Below are positions 21,756 through 32,600 of a stretch of DNA of 64,000 nt, one piece after another. This DNA is from Pseudomonas synxantha BG33R (lineage in GTDB: Bacteria > Pseudomonadota > Gammaproteobacteria > Pseudomonadales > Pseudomonadaceae). The DNA is taken from the NCBI RefSeq assembly GCF_000263715.2, contig NZ_CM001514.1, forward strand, positions 730,936-794,935. Direction: 5' to 3'. The translations under genes were made by a program, and so were the position numbers. Under the pieces are notes generated by a model that was given only the letters and a program-made list of their open reading frames with translations, was not told the origin of the DNA and searched no databases. The number at the start of each line of letters is the position of its first letter. Within the stretch, counting starts at the first letter, position 1.

Positions 21756-23426
21756 TTACAGAGTTATGACCGATTCGGTGGATTCCGGTGAAAAGATGGC
21801 ACTTTGCTTTGATGCGCGCGCGGCTTGCACGCGGTTGCGTCCGGCGTCCTTGGCAAGGTATAGCGCTTCGTCAGCCTGGGCGGCCATCGTCAGGCTGTCG
21901 CACCCGTCACACAGCTCCACCAGGCCGGCACTGAAGGTGCACCACAAATCCTGCGGTTGGGCGGGGTAGTGGATTTCTGCAAAGCGCCGCCGAATGTCGT
22001 CCAGTACCTTGCAGGCCGATTCCACGTCGGTGTCGGGCATCACGATGGCAAACTCTTCACCGCCATAACGGCCGATGTAGTCGGTCTTGCGCAGGCGCTG
22101 CTTGAGAAACAGCGCCAGGCTCTTGATCACCCGGTCGCCCATGGGGTGGCCGTGGCTGTCATTGACACGTTTGAAGTGGTCGATATCCAGCATCGCAAAG
22201 CTCAATGGCTTGTTCTCGCGGCGGGCGCGAAAGCTGCAGTCTTCGAGCAATTGCAGGATATGCGTATGGTTGTACAGCCCGGTCAGGCTGTCGCGCACCA
22301 TCCGCGCCTTCAAGTTGCGCGCACGCGCGGCGCGGTTGCGCACGGTGGTGATCAGGTGGCGCGGCTTGATCGGTTTGGTCAGGAAGTCATCGCCGCCTTC
22401 GCTCATCGCGTCCAGCTGTTTGTCCAGGTCGTCTTCGGCCGACAGGTAGATGATCGGCACGCTGACGTAACGGTCGTTGTGGCGAATCACCTTGGCCAGT
22501 TCGGTGCCGGTACAGGCGGGCATATACATGTCGAGGATGATCAGGTCGGGCTGGAAATCCGCCAGTTCGGCCATGGCCTGGATCGGTTCGATCAAGGTGC
22601 GCGTGACAATCCCGGCGCTGTTGAGCAGGCGCTCGGTGTGCAGCGCCTGGGCCCGCGAGTCGTCAATGATCAGCACTTTGTACGGCTCGTACTGGGCAAC
22701 GCAGGTCAGCACTTCGATCTTTTCCAGCAGGCTCGAAGCCTCCAGGGTGCCGGTCAGGAACTCCTCACCTCCGGCGCGCACGGCGGCCAGGCGCGTCGGC
22801 GTGTCGGTTTCGTGCAGGCTGAAAAACAACAGCGGCAGCTTTTGCTCCAGGCCCTCCTGGGCTTGCGCGGCGAGGGTGAGGCCCAGGCCGGGGCCGCAAA
22901 AGTCCACGTCCATGACGATGGCTGACGGCAGGCGTTCGGCCATGGCCGTGTGAAAAGCCGCGACGCTGTCCAGGGACTGGGCACTCAGGCCAAAGAATTC
23001 CAGCTGCTTGGCCAGGCGCTCGGCGCGGTCGTGGTCGGCCAGCATCACGTAGATCGGCTTGCGCATCGGTGGCAGCAGGGTTTGCTCAAGCTGGTCACCC
23101 TGACGCAGCCCGGTGCGCGACAGGCGCTGCATCAAGCGGTTGAGTTCGGTGATCAGTTGGCTGCTCAAACGGCCACGGTTTTCGTCCACCGCCTGGAGAG
23201 TTTGGCCAATATGCTGGGCCAGTTGGCGGTGTTCGGGTTGTTCAAAACGCTCGGCGAAGCGCTGCAGGCGCAGGTTGGCTTCGCTGAGTTCGGAAAAGTC
23301 GGCGTTCGACCATTCGCCGCGTTGCAGGCGCTGCCAGATCTCAAGAATTTGACGTGCCTGATGAATTACCCGCTGGGCAAAATGCTGCTTGAGACGCTCG
23401 CGGCTAGGGTCTTCTGACTCGGTCAT
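21756..23426 (-). CDS. gcbA: Diguanylate cyclase with two receiver domains, GcbA-like
   Basis: A 556-residue soluble protein. A helical N-terminal region of about 120 residues precedes a degenerate receiver (LADHDRAERLAKQL, with Asp in IVMDVDF), a canonical receiver (VLIIDDSRAQ, LIILDMYMPACTG) and a GGDEF domain. The active site is RYGGEEFAIVMPD and an inhibitory RxxD site is present as RKTD five residues before it. It makes cyclic di-GMP. In P. fluorescens Pf0-1, GcbA promotes surface attachment; the assignment here is by architecture and neighbours. Start is uncertain: in-frame ATGs exist at 23450, 23498 and 23507, none with a good ribosome site. Confidence 0.85.
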   Translation of the reverse strand: MTESEDPSRERLKQHFAQRVIHQARQILEIWQRLQRGEWSNADFSELSEANLRLQRFAERFEQPEHRQLAQHIGQTLQAVDENRGRLSSQLITELNRLMQRLSRTGLRQGDQLEQTLLPPMRKPIYVMLADHDRAERLAKQLEFFGLSAQSLDSVAAFHTAMAERLPSAIVMDVDFCGPGLGLTLAAQAQEGLEQKLPLLFFSLHETDTPTRLAAVRAGGEEFLTGTLEASSLLEKIEVLTCVAQYEPYKVLIIDDSRAQALHTERLLNSAGIVTRTLIEPIQAMAELADFQPDLIILDMYMPACTGTELAKVIRHNDRYVSVPIIYLSAEDDLDKQLDAMSEGGDDFLTKPIKPRHLITTVRNRAARARNLKARMVRDSLTGLYNHTHILQLLEDCSFRARRENKPLSFAMLDIDHFKRVNDSHGHPMGDRVIKSLALFLKQRLRKTDYIGRYGGEEFAIVMPDTDVESACKVLDDIRRRFAEIHYPAQPQDLWCTFSAGLVELCDGCDSLTMAAQADEALYLAKDAGRNRVQAARASKQSAIFSPESTESVITL

Positions 23427-23724
23427 ATCCTGACTACTGTGAGGGTGCATGCTGAGGTCGACTGATGGCTCTATGCTAGCACCTCTTTTCTGTTGCATGA
23501 GTGTCATACGTCAATTAAGTCTGCGTGCCGGATATTCAGTTATTGACCCGCGGGTCGCGCAGCGTAAAAAGCGTGCATCCTTTATAGTCCAACCTTGCTT
23601 GTGCGCCACTTTCGCGTAAAAGCCCCGCAACGATGGGCACGATGGGGTAGGGTTGTGGTCGGAGTGTCTGAACGCACCCGGACAATTGACGTGCATGAAC
23701 TCAAGTGATTGAAAGGATATCGCC
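23427..23724. other. Divergent gap between gcbA and the DUF2333 gene
   Basis: About 300 bases between divergent genes, the first part possibly being gcbA coding sequence if an upstream start is used. On the plus strand TTTATAGTCC near 23580 resembles a -10 region but has no clear -35. An AAGGAT ribosome site precedes the next gene. No hairpin of note. Confidence 0.4.
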
Positions 23725-24792
23725 ATGCTGGACTGGAAAAACCGTGAAGGCAGTGCCAAAGGCCCCGCCCCTGAGCCCAAGTCGGCCAACCGCAGCTATT
23801 TTCGCAACTTGCTGATGAGCCGGGCTTTGCTCAGCATTATCGGCCTGTACCTGCTGGTCACCGGTGGCCTGGGTTGGTACTGGAGCCAGGAGCCGGCGCT
23901 GTTTCCGGTCCAGCAGAACGCCCAGCTTGCCGCCGAGAAGGAAGGCAAGCAGATGGTCGTGGGCTACACCACGGTCGAAACCCTCAAGACCGTGGTCGGC
24001 ACCTTGCTGAACAAGCCTGGCGGCTACATCTCCAACGACCGTTTCCCGCCGGGCTTGTGGATGGACAACATGCCGAGCTGGGAATATGGCGTGCTGGTGC
24101 AGGTGCGTGACCTGACCCGCGCACTGCGCAAAGACTTCGCTCGCTCCCAGTCGCAGTCGGCTGAAGACGCGGACTTGGCCAAGGCCGAGCCGCGGTTCAA
24201 CTTCGATAACAAGAGCTGGGTGCTGCCTTCGAGCGAGTCGGAATACCAGGAAGGCATCAACTCCCTGAGCCGCTACGAAGCGCGTCTGTCTGACCCGAAC
24301 CAGCGCGGCGCACTGTTTTACGCGCGTGCCGACAACCTGAACAACTGGCTGGGCGATGTAGCGACCCGTCTGGGCTCGCTGTCCCAGCGCCTGTCGGCCA
24401 GCGTCGGCCGCGTCAAGCTGAACACCGCGCTCAAAACCGAGGCGCTGGCGCCGGGCGAAGTGCCGCAAGTCGATGAAGAAGTGGTGGAAACCCCATGGAT
24501 GCAGATCGATAACGTGTTCTACGAAGCCCGTGGCCAGGCATGGGCCTTGTCCCATCTGCTGCGCGCTATCGAAGTCGACTTTGCCGACGTGCTGGCCAAG
24601 AAAAACGCCACCGTCAGCGTGCGCCAGATCATTCGTGAGCTGGAGGCCTCGCAGGAACCGGTGTGGAGTCCCATGATTCTTAACGGCAGTGGCTTCGGGG
24701 TACTGGCGAACCATTCGCTGGTGATGGCCAACTATATTTCCCGGGCAAACGCTGCAGTGATCGATTTGCGTCAGCTCCTCAACCAGGGTTGA
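23725..24792 (+). CDS. DUF2333 family membrane-anchored protein
   Basis: A 355-residue protein with one membrane helix at about residues 36-52 (LSIIGLYLLVTGGLGWYW) after a charged cytoplasmic N-terminus; the rest is predicted periplasmic. Features typical of DUF2333 are the GGYISNDRFPPGLWMDNMPS segment and the EVDFADVLAKKNA region. Its function is unknown. Position between gcbA and the SUI1/speA block matches PA4841 of P. aeruginosa from memory. AAGGAT precedes the ATG. Its stop overlaps the Nudix gene start (TGATG), indicating a two-gene operon. Confidence 0.88.
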   Translation: MLDWKNREGSAKGPAPEPKSANRSYFRNLLMSRALLSIIGLYLLVTGGLGWYWSQEPALFPVQQNAQLAAEKEGKQMVVGYTTVETLKTVVGTLLNKPGGYISNDRFPPGLWMDNMPSWEYGVLVQVRDLTRALRKDFARSQSQSAEDADLAKAEPRFNFDNKSWVLPSSESEYQEGINSLSRYEARLSDPNQRGALFYARADNLNNWLGDVATRLGSLSQRLSASVGRVKLNTALKTEALAPGEVPQVDEEVVETPWMQIDNVFYEARGQAWALSHLLRAIEVDFADVLAKKNATVSVRQIIRELEASQEPVWSPMILNGSGFGVLANHSLVMANYISRANAAVIDLRQLLNQG

Positions 24793-25331
24793 TGATGGAC
24801 GCTACTCAAAAGGAGGCCGAACACCGTGCGGCCTCCGATGCTGAACTGATCTGCTGGGTCGACGAGCAGGACAACCTGCTCGGCCACCTGGTCAGGTCCG
24901 ACCTACGCCAGCGCGGCCTGATTGGCCGTTGCACCTTTATCTTTCTGTTCAATTCCAAGGGCGAGCTGTGCGTGCATCGGCGCACCTTGAGCAAGGCCCT
25001 GTATCCGGGGTTTTGGGATACGGCGGCTGGCGGCATGGTGGCGGCGGGGGAAAGCTATGCCCTGTCGGCACAGCGGGAATTGGCCGAAGAGCTGGGCGTA
25101 AGTGGAGTGGAGTTGGTCGAGCACGATCATTTTTACTTTGAAGATGGTGACAGCCGCCTGTGGTGCACTTCCTACTCTGCCGTATGGGACGGCCCGTTGT
25201 GTTTGCAGCCTGAAGAGGTCATGGAGGCATGCTTTCTGCCCATCGAAACGGTGCTTGCCGAGGCCGAGCAAAAGCCCTATTGCCCGGATGCTCAAGAAGG
25301 TCTGCGGCGCTATCTCGCCTTACGTCGCTAA
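24792..25331 (+). CDS. Nudix hydrolase
   Basis: A 179-residue protein with a full Nudix box: GGMVAAGESYALSAQRELAE followed by ELGV, fitting GX5EX7REUXEEXGU. The N-terminal CWVDEQDNLLGHLVRSDLRQR and CVHRRTLSKALYPGFWDTAAG segments resemble the YfcD/isopentenyl-isomerase-like branch. It hydrolyses a nucleoside-diphosphate-linked substrate that cannot be named here. The ATG at 24792 overlaps the upstream stop and is chosen; an ATG one codon later and a TTG one codon earlier are possible. Confidence 0.9.
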   Translation: MMDATQKEAEHRAASDAELICWVDEQDNLLGHLVRSDLRQRGLIGRCTFIFLFNSKGELCVHRRTLSKALYPGFWDTAAGGMVAAGESYALSAQRELAEELGVSGVELVEHDHFYFEDGDSRLWCTSYSAVWDGPLCLQPEEVMEACFLPIETVLAEAEQKPYCPDAQEGLRRYLALRR

Positions 25332-25402
25332 AGTTGCATAAATTGGCGCCATTTGGCTCTTAGCAACTTCGCTTTTTGCCGTTACACTGCGCGCCTTTTC
25401 AC

Positions 25403-25468
25403 CCGAACCACATTAGCGGTTCGGTAGCGCTGCCCCTGCCTGAGTGGGGCTTCGCGGTCGGTCACCGC
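25403..25468 (+). ncRNA. Candidate structured leader of the SUI1 gene
   Basis: Three consecutive hairpins in the gap before the SUI1 gene: CCGAACC/GGTTCGG (25403-25424, 8-base loop), GCCCC/GGGGC (25432-25450) and GCGGT/ACCGC (25454-25468). They are followed by another GC palindrome, then by the AAGAGGATT ribosome site. The arrangement suggests a folded 5' untranslated region, but single-sequence folding in GC-rich DNA is weak evidence. Confidence 0.35.
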
Positions 25469-25513
25469 CCTTTGCGGCGCCGATCAGTCTTCATCCTCCC
25501 AAGAGGATTGCCG

Positions 25514-25885
25514 GTGGCCAAAAAAGCCGCATCCTTCGCCGCCCTTGGTGGCCTGGTATTTTCCACCGATGCAGGTCGACACTGCCCGGACTGTCGTCAG
25601 CCCGTGGATTCGTGTACCTGCAAACAGACCCTGATCCCCGAAGGCGATGGCATTGCCCGCGTACGCCGCGAGAGCAAAGGCCGTGGCGGCAAAACGGTGA
25701 CCACCATCACCGGTGTGCCTCTGGCCGAAGATGCCCTCAAGGAGCTGGCCACCACGCTGAAAAAGCGCTGCGGCACCGGTGGTGCGTTGAAAGACGGGGT
25801 CATCGAGATTCAGGGTGATCACGTCGAACTGCTGTTGGCCGAGTTGATCAAGCTCGGTTACAAGGCCAAGAAGTCCGGCGGCTGA
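25514..25885 (+). CDS. yciH: SUI1/eIF1-like translation factor (YciH)
   Basis: A 123-residue protein. The C-terminal SUI1 fold is visible as GKTVTTITGVPL, LKKRCGTGGALKDGVIEIQG and VELLLAELIKLGYKAKKSGG. The N-terminus carries CPDCRQPVDSCTC, a CxxC...CxC set that may bind metal. Homologues are related to eIF1 and may influence start-codon choice; the bacterial role is not settled. The start is GTG at 25514 behind AAGAGGATT; the longer open frame upstream covers the GC-rich leader and is not coding. A neighbour of speA, as in P. aeruginosa. Confidence 0.92.
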   Translation: MAKKAASFAALGGLVFSTDAGRHCPDCRQPVDSCTCKQTLIPEGDGIARVRRESKGRGGKTVTTITGVPLAEDALKELATTLKKRCGTGGALKDGVIEIQGDHVELLLAELIKLGYKAKKSGG

Positions 25886-26027
25886 AAGCCTCTTCCCAAC
25901 CTGTGGCTAAACTCTGTCCTGCGAGTGGGGTCTGACATTCTTGCAGGCAAATCGTCATTTTCATTCTTTAGACTGCGCCAGCCTCCGCTTGAGGTGGCGC
26001 CTTCGCCTTCATTTATAGGGGACTTCG

Positions 26028-27941
<1,914 letters not shown>

Positions 27942-27944
27942 TCT

Positions 27945-28036
27945 ATGTGGGAGGGGGCTTGCTCCCGATAGCGGTGGATCAGTCAATGAATCTGTTGACT
28001 GACACTCAGCTATCGGGAGCAAGCCCCCTCCCACAT
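27945..28036. repeat. Paired inverted REP element (speA-MATE gap)
   Basis: ATGTGGGAGGGGGCTTGCTC plus CCGATAGC and the full inverted copy, with about 35 bases between. It begins 4 bases after the speA stop and ends 17 bases before the convergent MATE gene's stop, so it is the only candidate transcript end for either gene. Confidence 0.9.
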
Positions 28037-28052
28037 TTGGATCTGCATTCCT

Positions 28053-29396
28053 TCAGTTTGCTCCCAGCCACAGCCCTTGCCGATTCAAGCGCCAGGCTAT
28101 CGCCCAGAGTGTCAGGCTGCGCACGGCCATGAACAGCAGGAAGGTTACCCACAACCCGTGGTTACCCAACCCCTGCAACGCCCAGGCAATCGGCAGCACC
28201 AACAGCACCGTCAGCAACATCCCATTGCGCATCTCCCGCGCCCGCGTTGCGCCGATAAACAGTCCATCGAGCAAATAACTCCACACCGCAATCAACGGCA
28301 GTACCGCCAGGTAAGGCAGGTAGATGTCGGCGGTTTCGCGCACACTGGGAATATCCGTTTGCATAGCGATAAACAGATGGCCGCCGAAGGTGAACAGCAG
28401 GGCGAAGCCGAGGCTGGCGATCAGTGACCAGCCACAGGCCACCACCAATGAGCGCCGCAACGCCTGGCGGTCACGCGCACCGATGGCGTGGCCGCACAAG
28501 GCTTCGACAGCGTGAGCCAGGCCATCCAGGGCATGTGCCGTCAGCAACAGGCCATTGAGCAGCAGCGCATTGGCTGCAACGGTGGCGTCCCCCAGCCGTG
28601 CACCTTGCACCGTGATCATGAAGAACACCGACTGCAGGGCCAGGCTGCGGATAAAAATGTCGCGGTTGACCGCCAGCAACGGCCTCCAGCTTTGCCATAG
28701 TTTCAGCGCGGCCCAGGCGATATGTCCGGGATAGGCGCGCAGGGCTTTTTGCGTGAGTGCCAGGCCGAGCAGCGCGCCGGTCCATTCAGCGATCACCGAG
28801 GCCCGGGCGGAGCCGACCACGCCCCAGTCCAGGCCGAGTACAAACCACAGGTTAAGCGCAATGTTGACCAGATTGGTGGTCAGCAGAATCGCCAGCGGCG
28901 CCCGCGCATTCTGTGTGCCGAGGAACCAACCGACCAGCGCATAGCTGGCAAGGGCGGCGGGCAGGCCGAACAGGCGGGTGTGGAAGAATTCGCGGGTCAG
29001 TTGGTTCAGTTCAGGGGAGGGCTGCATCCATTCCAAAGCCAGATGACTCAGGGGAATACCGACCGTGCCCAGTAACATCGCCAACCCCAGCGCCAGCAGC
29101 AAGCCTTGCAACAGGATTTGCCGCAGCGCCGCGCCATCCTTGCGCCCGGCGGCCTGGGCGGCGAACCCGGTGGAGCCCATGCGCAGGAAACCCATGGCCC
29201 AGGCCAGGAAGGTATACAGGCTGGCGCCGACGGCTACGGCGCCCAGTTGATGGGCGTGGGGCAGGTGGCCGATGACCATGCTGTCGACCAGGGCTACCAG
29301 CGGCACGGAGATATTCGACAGGATCATCGGCGCGGCCAGGGCCCAGACGCGGCGATGGGTGGGGCGGTGGCGCCAGTCGGTGAGTAAGGTGGGCAT
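28053..29396 (-). CDS. MATE family efflux transporter (DinF-like)
   Basis: A 447-residue polytopic membrane protein with about 12 hydrophobic segments in two similar halves. The N-terminal helix APMILSNISVPLVALVDSMVIGHL with its conserved Pro and Asp is the MATE hallmark, and the length and DSMVIGHL motif fit the DinF branch. It exports organic cations or other drugs against a Na+ or H+ gradient; the substrate is unknown. The start at MPTLLTDW is chosen because AAGGAAC lies upstream. It is a single gene flanked by REP elements on both sides. Confidence 0.92.
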   Translation of the reverse strand: MPTLLTDWRHRPTHRRVWALAAPMILSNISVPLVALVDSMVIGHLPHAHQLGAVAVGASLYTFLAWAMGFLRMGSTGFAAQAAGRKDGAALRQILLQGLLLALGLAMLLGTVGIPLSHLALEWMQPSPELNQLTREFFHTRLFGLPAALASYALVGWFLGTQNARAPLAILLTTNLVNIALNLWFVLGLDWGVVGSARASVIAEWTGALLGLALTQKALRAYPGHIAWAALKLWQSWRPLLAVNRDIFIRSLALQSVFFMITVQGARLGDATVAANALLLNGLLLTAHALDGLAHAVEALCGHAIGARDRQALRRSLVVACGWSLIASLGFALLFTFGGHLFIAMQTDIPSVRETADIYLPYLAVLPLIAVWSYLLDGLFIGATRAREMRNGMLLTVLLVLPIAWALQGLGNHGLWVTFLLFMAVRSLTLWAIAWRLNRQGLWLGAN

Positions 29397-29453
29397 ACAG
29401 GTTCCTTGGTGGAGCGGTATTGTACCCATCCATCAGCCACGCAACAGAACCAG

Positions 29454-29542
29454 TGTGGGAGCTGGCTTGCCTGCGATAGCGGTGAGTCAGCCAGTGAGAT
29501 ATTGGCTGCAGGACCGATATCGCAGGCAAGCCAGCTCCCACA
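29454..29542. repeat. Paired inverted REP element (MATE-macroglobulin gap)
   Basis: The TGTGGGAGCTGGCTTGCCTG unit and its inverted copy, with a variable centre. It lies between the divergent starts of the MATE and alpha-2-macroglobulin genes rather than at a 3' end, so it may sit in a promoter region. Confidence 0.88.
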
Positions 29543-29692
29543 GGGTTCGTCGTTGGTTGTTGGATTTGGCTGGGACTTGAGGCTGCCCAGAACCAAACTT
29601 CCCTCCGTCGGTCAATGTGACCGGCACCGCAGCAGCCAGCGCGGCGCTGATATATAGTTCACCCCTCGGTTCCCTCTGACTACGAGTGCCCC

Positions 29693-32600
29693 ATGCTTAA
29701 CAAAGGACTGTTCCTCGCTTGCGCGCTGGCCCTGCTGAGCGCCTGTGATTCTTCCGATAAGCCCGCTGCACCGACGGCGCCCGCCGCGGCAAGCGTAGCG
29801 CCCAAACCCGCCAAGGCGGCAGTGGACGTGGCGGCGTTGAAGCAGCGCTATGCCGGGCGCGAGTTAAGCGTGGTGGACGTGTCCGAGGTGCAGTTGGACG
29901 GGGCCAGCACCTTGTCGGTGAGTTTCTCCATTCCTCTGGATCCGGATCAGAAGTTCGCCGACAAGCTGCACTTGGTGGACAGCAAGTCCGGCAAGGTCGA
30001 TGGTGCCTGGGAGCTGTCCGATAACCTGATGGAGTTGCGCCTGCGCCACCTGGAGCCGCAGCGCAAGCTGGTGCTGACGGTGGACGCCGGGGTAAAGGCG
30101 GTCAACGACAATACACTCGCCGCCGAATACAGCGCCCGCCTGGAAACCCGTGATCTGCAAGCCACCGTCGGCTTTGCCAGCCGTGGCACGTTGCTGCCGA
30201 CGCGCCTGGCCGAGGGCTTGCCGGTGATCGCGCTGAACGTCGACAAGATCGATGTTGAGTTCTTCCGCATCAAGCCCGAATCCCTGCCCTCGTTCCTGGC
30301 GCAGTGGGGGCGCAATACCAGTCTGCAAAGCTATGAGTCCCGTGAACTGCTGCCAATGGCCGAGCTGGTCTACGGTGGGCGTTTCGATCTGAACCCGGCA
30401 CGCAACACTCGCGAAACCCTGCTGCTGCCGATTGCCGGCCTCAAGCAATTGCAGCAGCCGGGCGTGTACCTGGCGGTGATGCGTGCCTCGGGCACCTACA
30501 ACTATTCGCAACCGGCCACGCTGTTTACCTTGAGTGACATCGGCCTGTCGGTGCACCGCTATGCCAATCGCCTGGATGTGTTTACCCAGGCGTTGGAAGG
30601 CGGCAAGGCACTGAACGGCGTCGAACTGGAAATCCTCGATGCCGAAGGCCGCGTACTCGGCCAGGGCAAGACTGAAGACGGTGGCCACGCCGAGCTGCCG
30701 CTGCCGAAAAAAGCCCAGGTGTTGCTGGCAAAGCAAGGCGAACAAACCAGCCTGTTGCGCCTGGACAGCGCCGCGCTGGATTTGGCCGAGTTCGATATCG
30801 GCGGGCAGCCGTCCCACCCGCTGCAGTTCTTTGTGTTCGGCCCGCGTGACCTGTATCGCCCTGGCGAAACCGTGCTGCTCAATGCGCTGTTGCGCGACAA
30901 GGATGGCAACGCGGTCAAGCCGCAGCCGGTGAGCGTTGAGGTGCGCCGTCCGGATGAACAGGTGAGCCGCAAGTTCGTGTGGGACGCTGATGCTTCCGGC
31001 CTGTATCAATACGCGTTGCAACTGGCCGGCGAAGCACCGACCGGGCGCTGGCAGTTGGTATTTGACCTGGGGGACGGCAAGCCGCAACTGTATGAATTCC
31101 TCGTCGAAGACTTCCTGCCCGAACGCCTGGCACTGGAACTCAAGGGCAGTGAAACCGCACTGAGCCCGGCGGAGAACCCGGTCATTCAGGTCAACGGGCG
31201 CTATCTGTACGGCGCACCGGCATCCGGCAATCGGGTCAGCGGCCAGGTCTATGTGCGCCCGCTGCGTGAGGCGGTCAAATCTCTGCCGGGGTACCAGTTC
31301 GGTTCCGTCACTGAAGAAGAACTGAGCCAGGATTTCGAACTGGATGAAAGCGTACTCGACGCCAATGGCGAGCAAGCGCTGACCCTGGAAAGCAAGTGGG
31401 CCGAGGTCAAATCCCCGTTGCAACTGATTGTGCAAGCCAGCCTGCAAGAGTCCGGCGGGCGGCCCATCACCCGACGCCTGGTGCAGCCGATCTGGCCGGC
31501 CGAGCAATTGCCGGGTCTGCGCGGGTTGTTTGATGGCAAGGAAACCAATGGCGATGGCCCGGTGGAATTCGAAGTGCTGGTGGCCAACCAGGACGGGCAA
31601 AAGCTTGCCGCGCAAAACCTCAAGGTGCGCCTGGTGCGCGAGCGCCGTGACTACTACTGGAACTACTCGGAGAACGATGGCTGGAGCTATCACTTCAACG
31701 AGAAATTCCTCAACCTCGATGAGCAGACCCTGAACATCAAGGCCGGCGACACCGCCAAGGTCAGCTTCCAGGTGGAGTGGGGCCCGTACCGTGTCGAGGT
31801 GGAGGACCCGCAGACCGGACTGGTCAGCAGCGTGCGCTTCTGGGCTGGCTACCAGGCCCAGGACAACACCGAAGGCGGCGCCGTGCGGCCCGACCAGGTC
31901 AAGCTGGCGTTGGATAAACCGGCCTATGGCGATGGCGACACCGCCAATGTTACCGTTACGCCACCGGCTGCCGGTAAAGGCTACTTGCTGGTGGAGTCCG
32001 CCGAAGGCCCGCTGTGGTGGCAGGAGATCGACGTACCGGCCGAAGGCAAAAGCTTTGCGGTGAAGCTCGACCCGAAATGGTCGCGCCATGATCTGTATGT
32101 GAGCGCCCTGGTGATTCGCCCCGGCGAGCGCAAAGCCAATATCACCCCAAAACGTGCCGTGGGCCTGCTGCACCTGCCGCTGGATCGTACCCAGCGCAAA
32201 CTCGGCCTGACCCTCACTGCACCGGAAAAAATGCGCCCCAAACAACTGCTGACGGTGAAGATCGCCGCCAAAAACGCCGATGGCAGCGTGCCCAAACAGG
32301 TGCATGTGCTGCTGGCGGCGGTGGATGTGGGCATCCTCAATATCACCGAATACCCCACGCCCGATCCGTATTCCAGCCTGTTCGGCCGCAAAGCCTATGG
32401 CGTCGACCAGTTCGACATCTACGGCCAGTTGATCGAAGCCGGCCAGGGGCGCCTCGCCAGCCTGGCATTTGGCGGTGACGCGGCGTTGGCCAAAGGCGGC
32501 AAGCGCCCGGACACCAGTGTGACCATCGTTGCCCTGCAAAGCGCGCCGGTGACCCTGAACGATAAAGGCGAGGGCGAAGTCAGCGTCAATATCCCCGATT

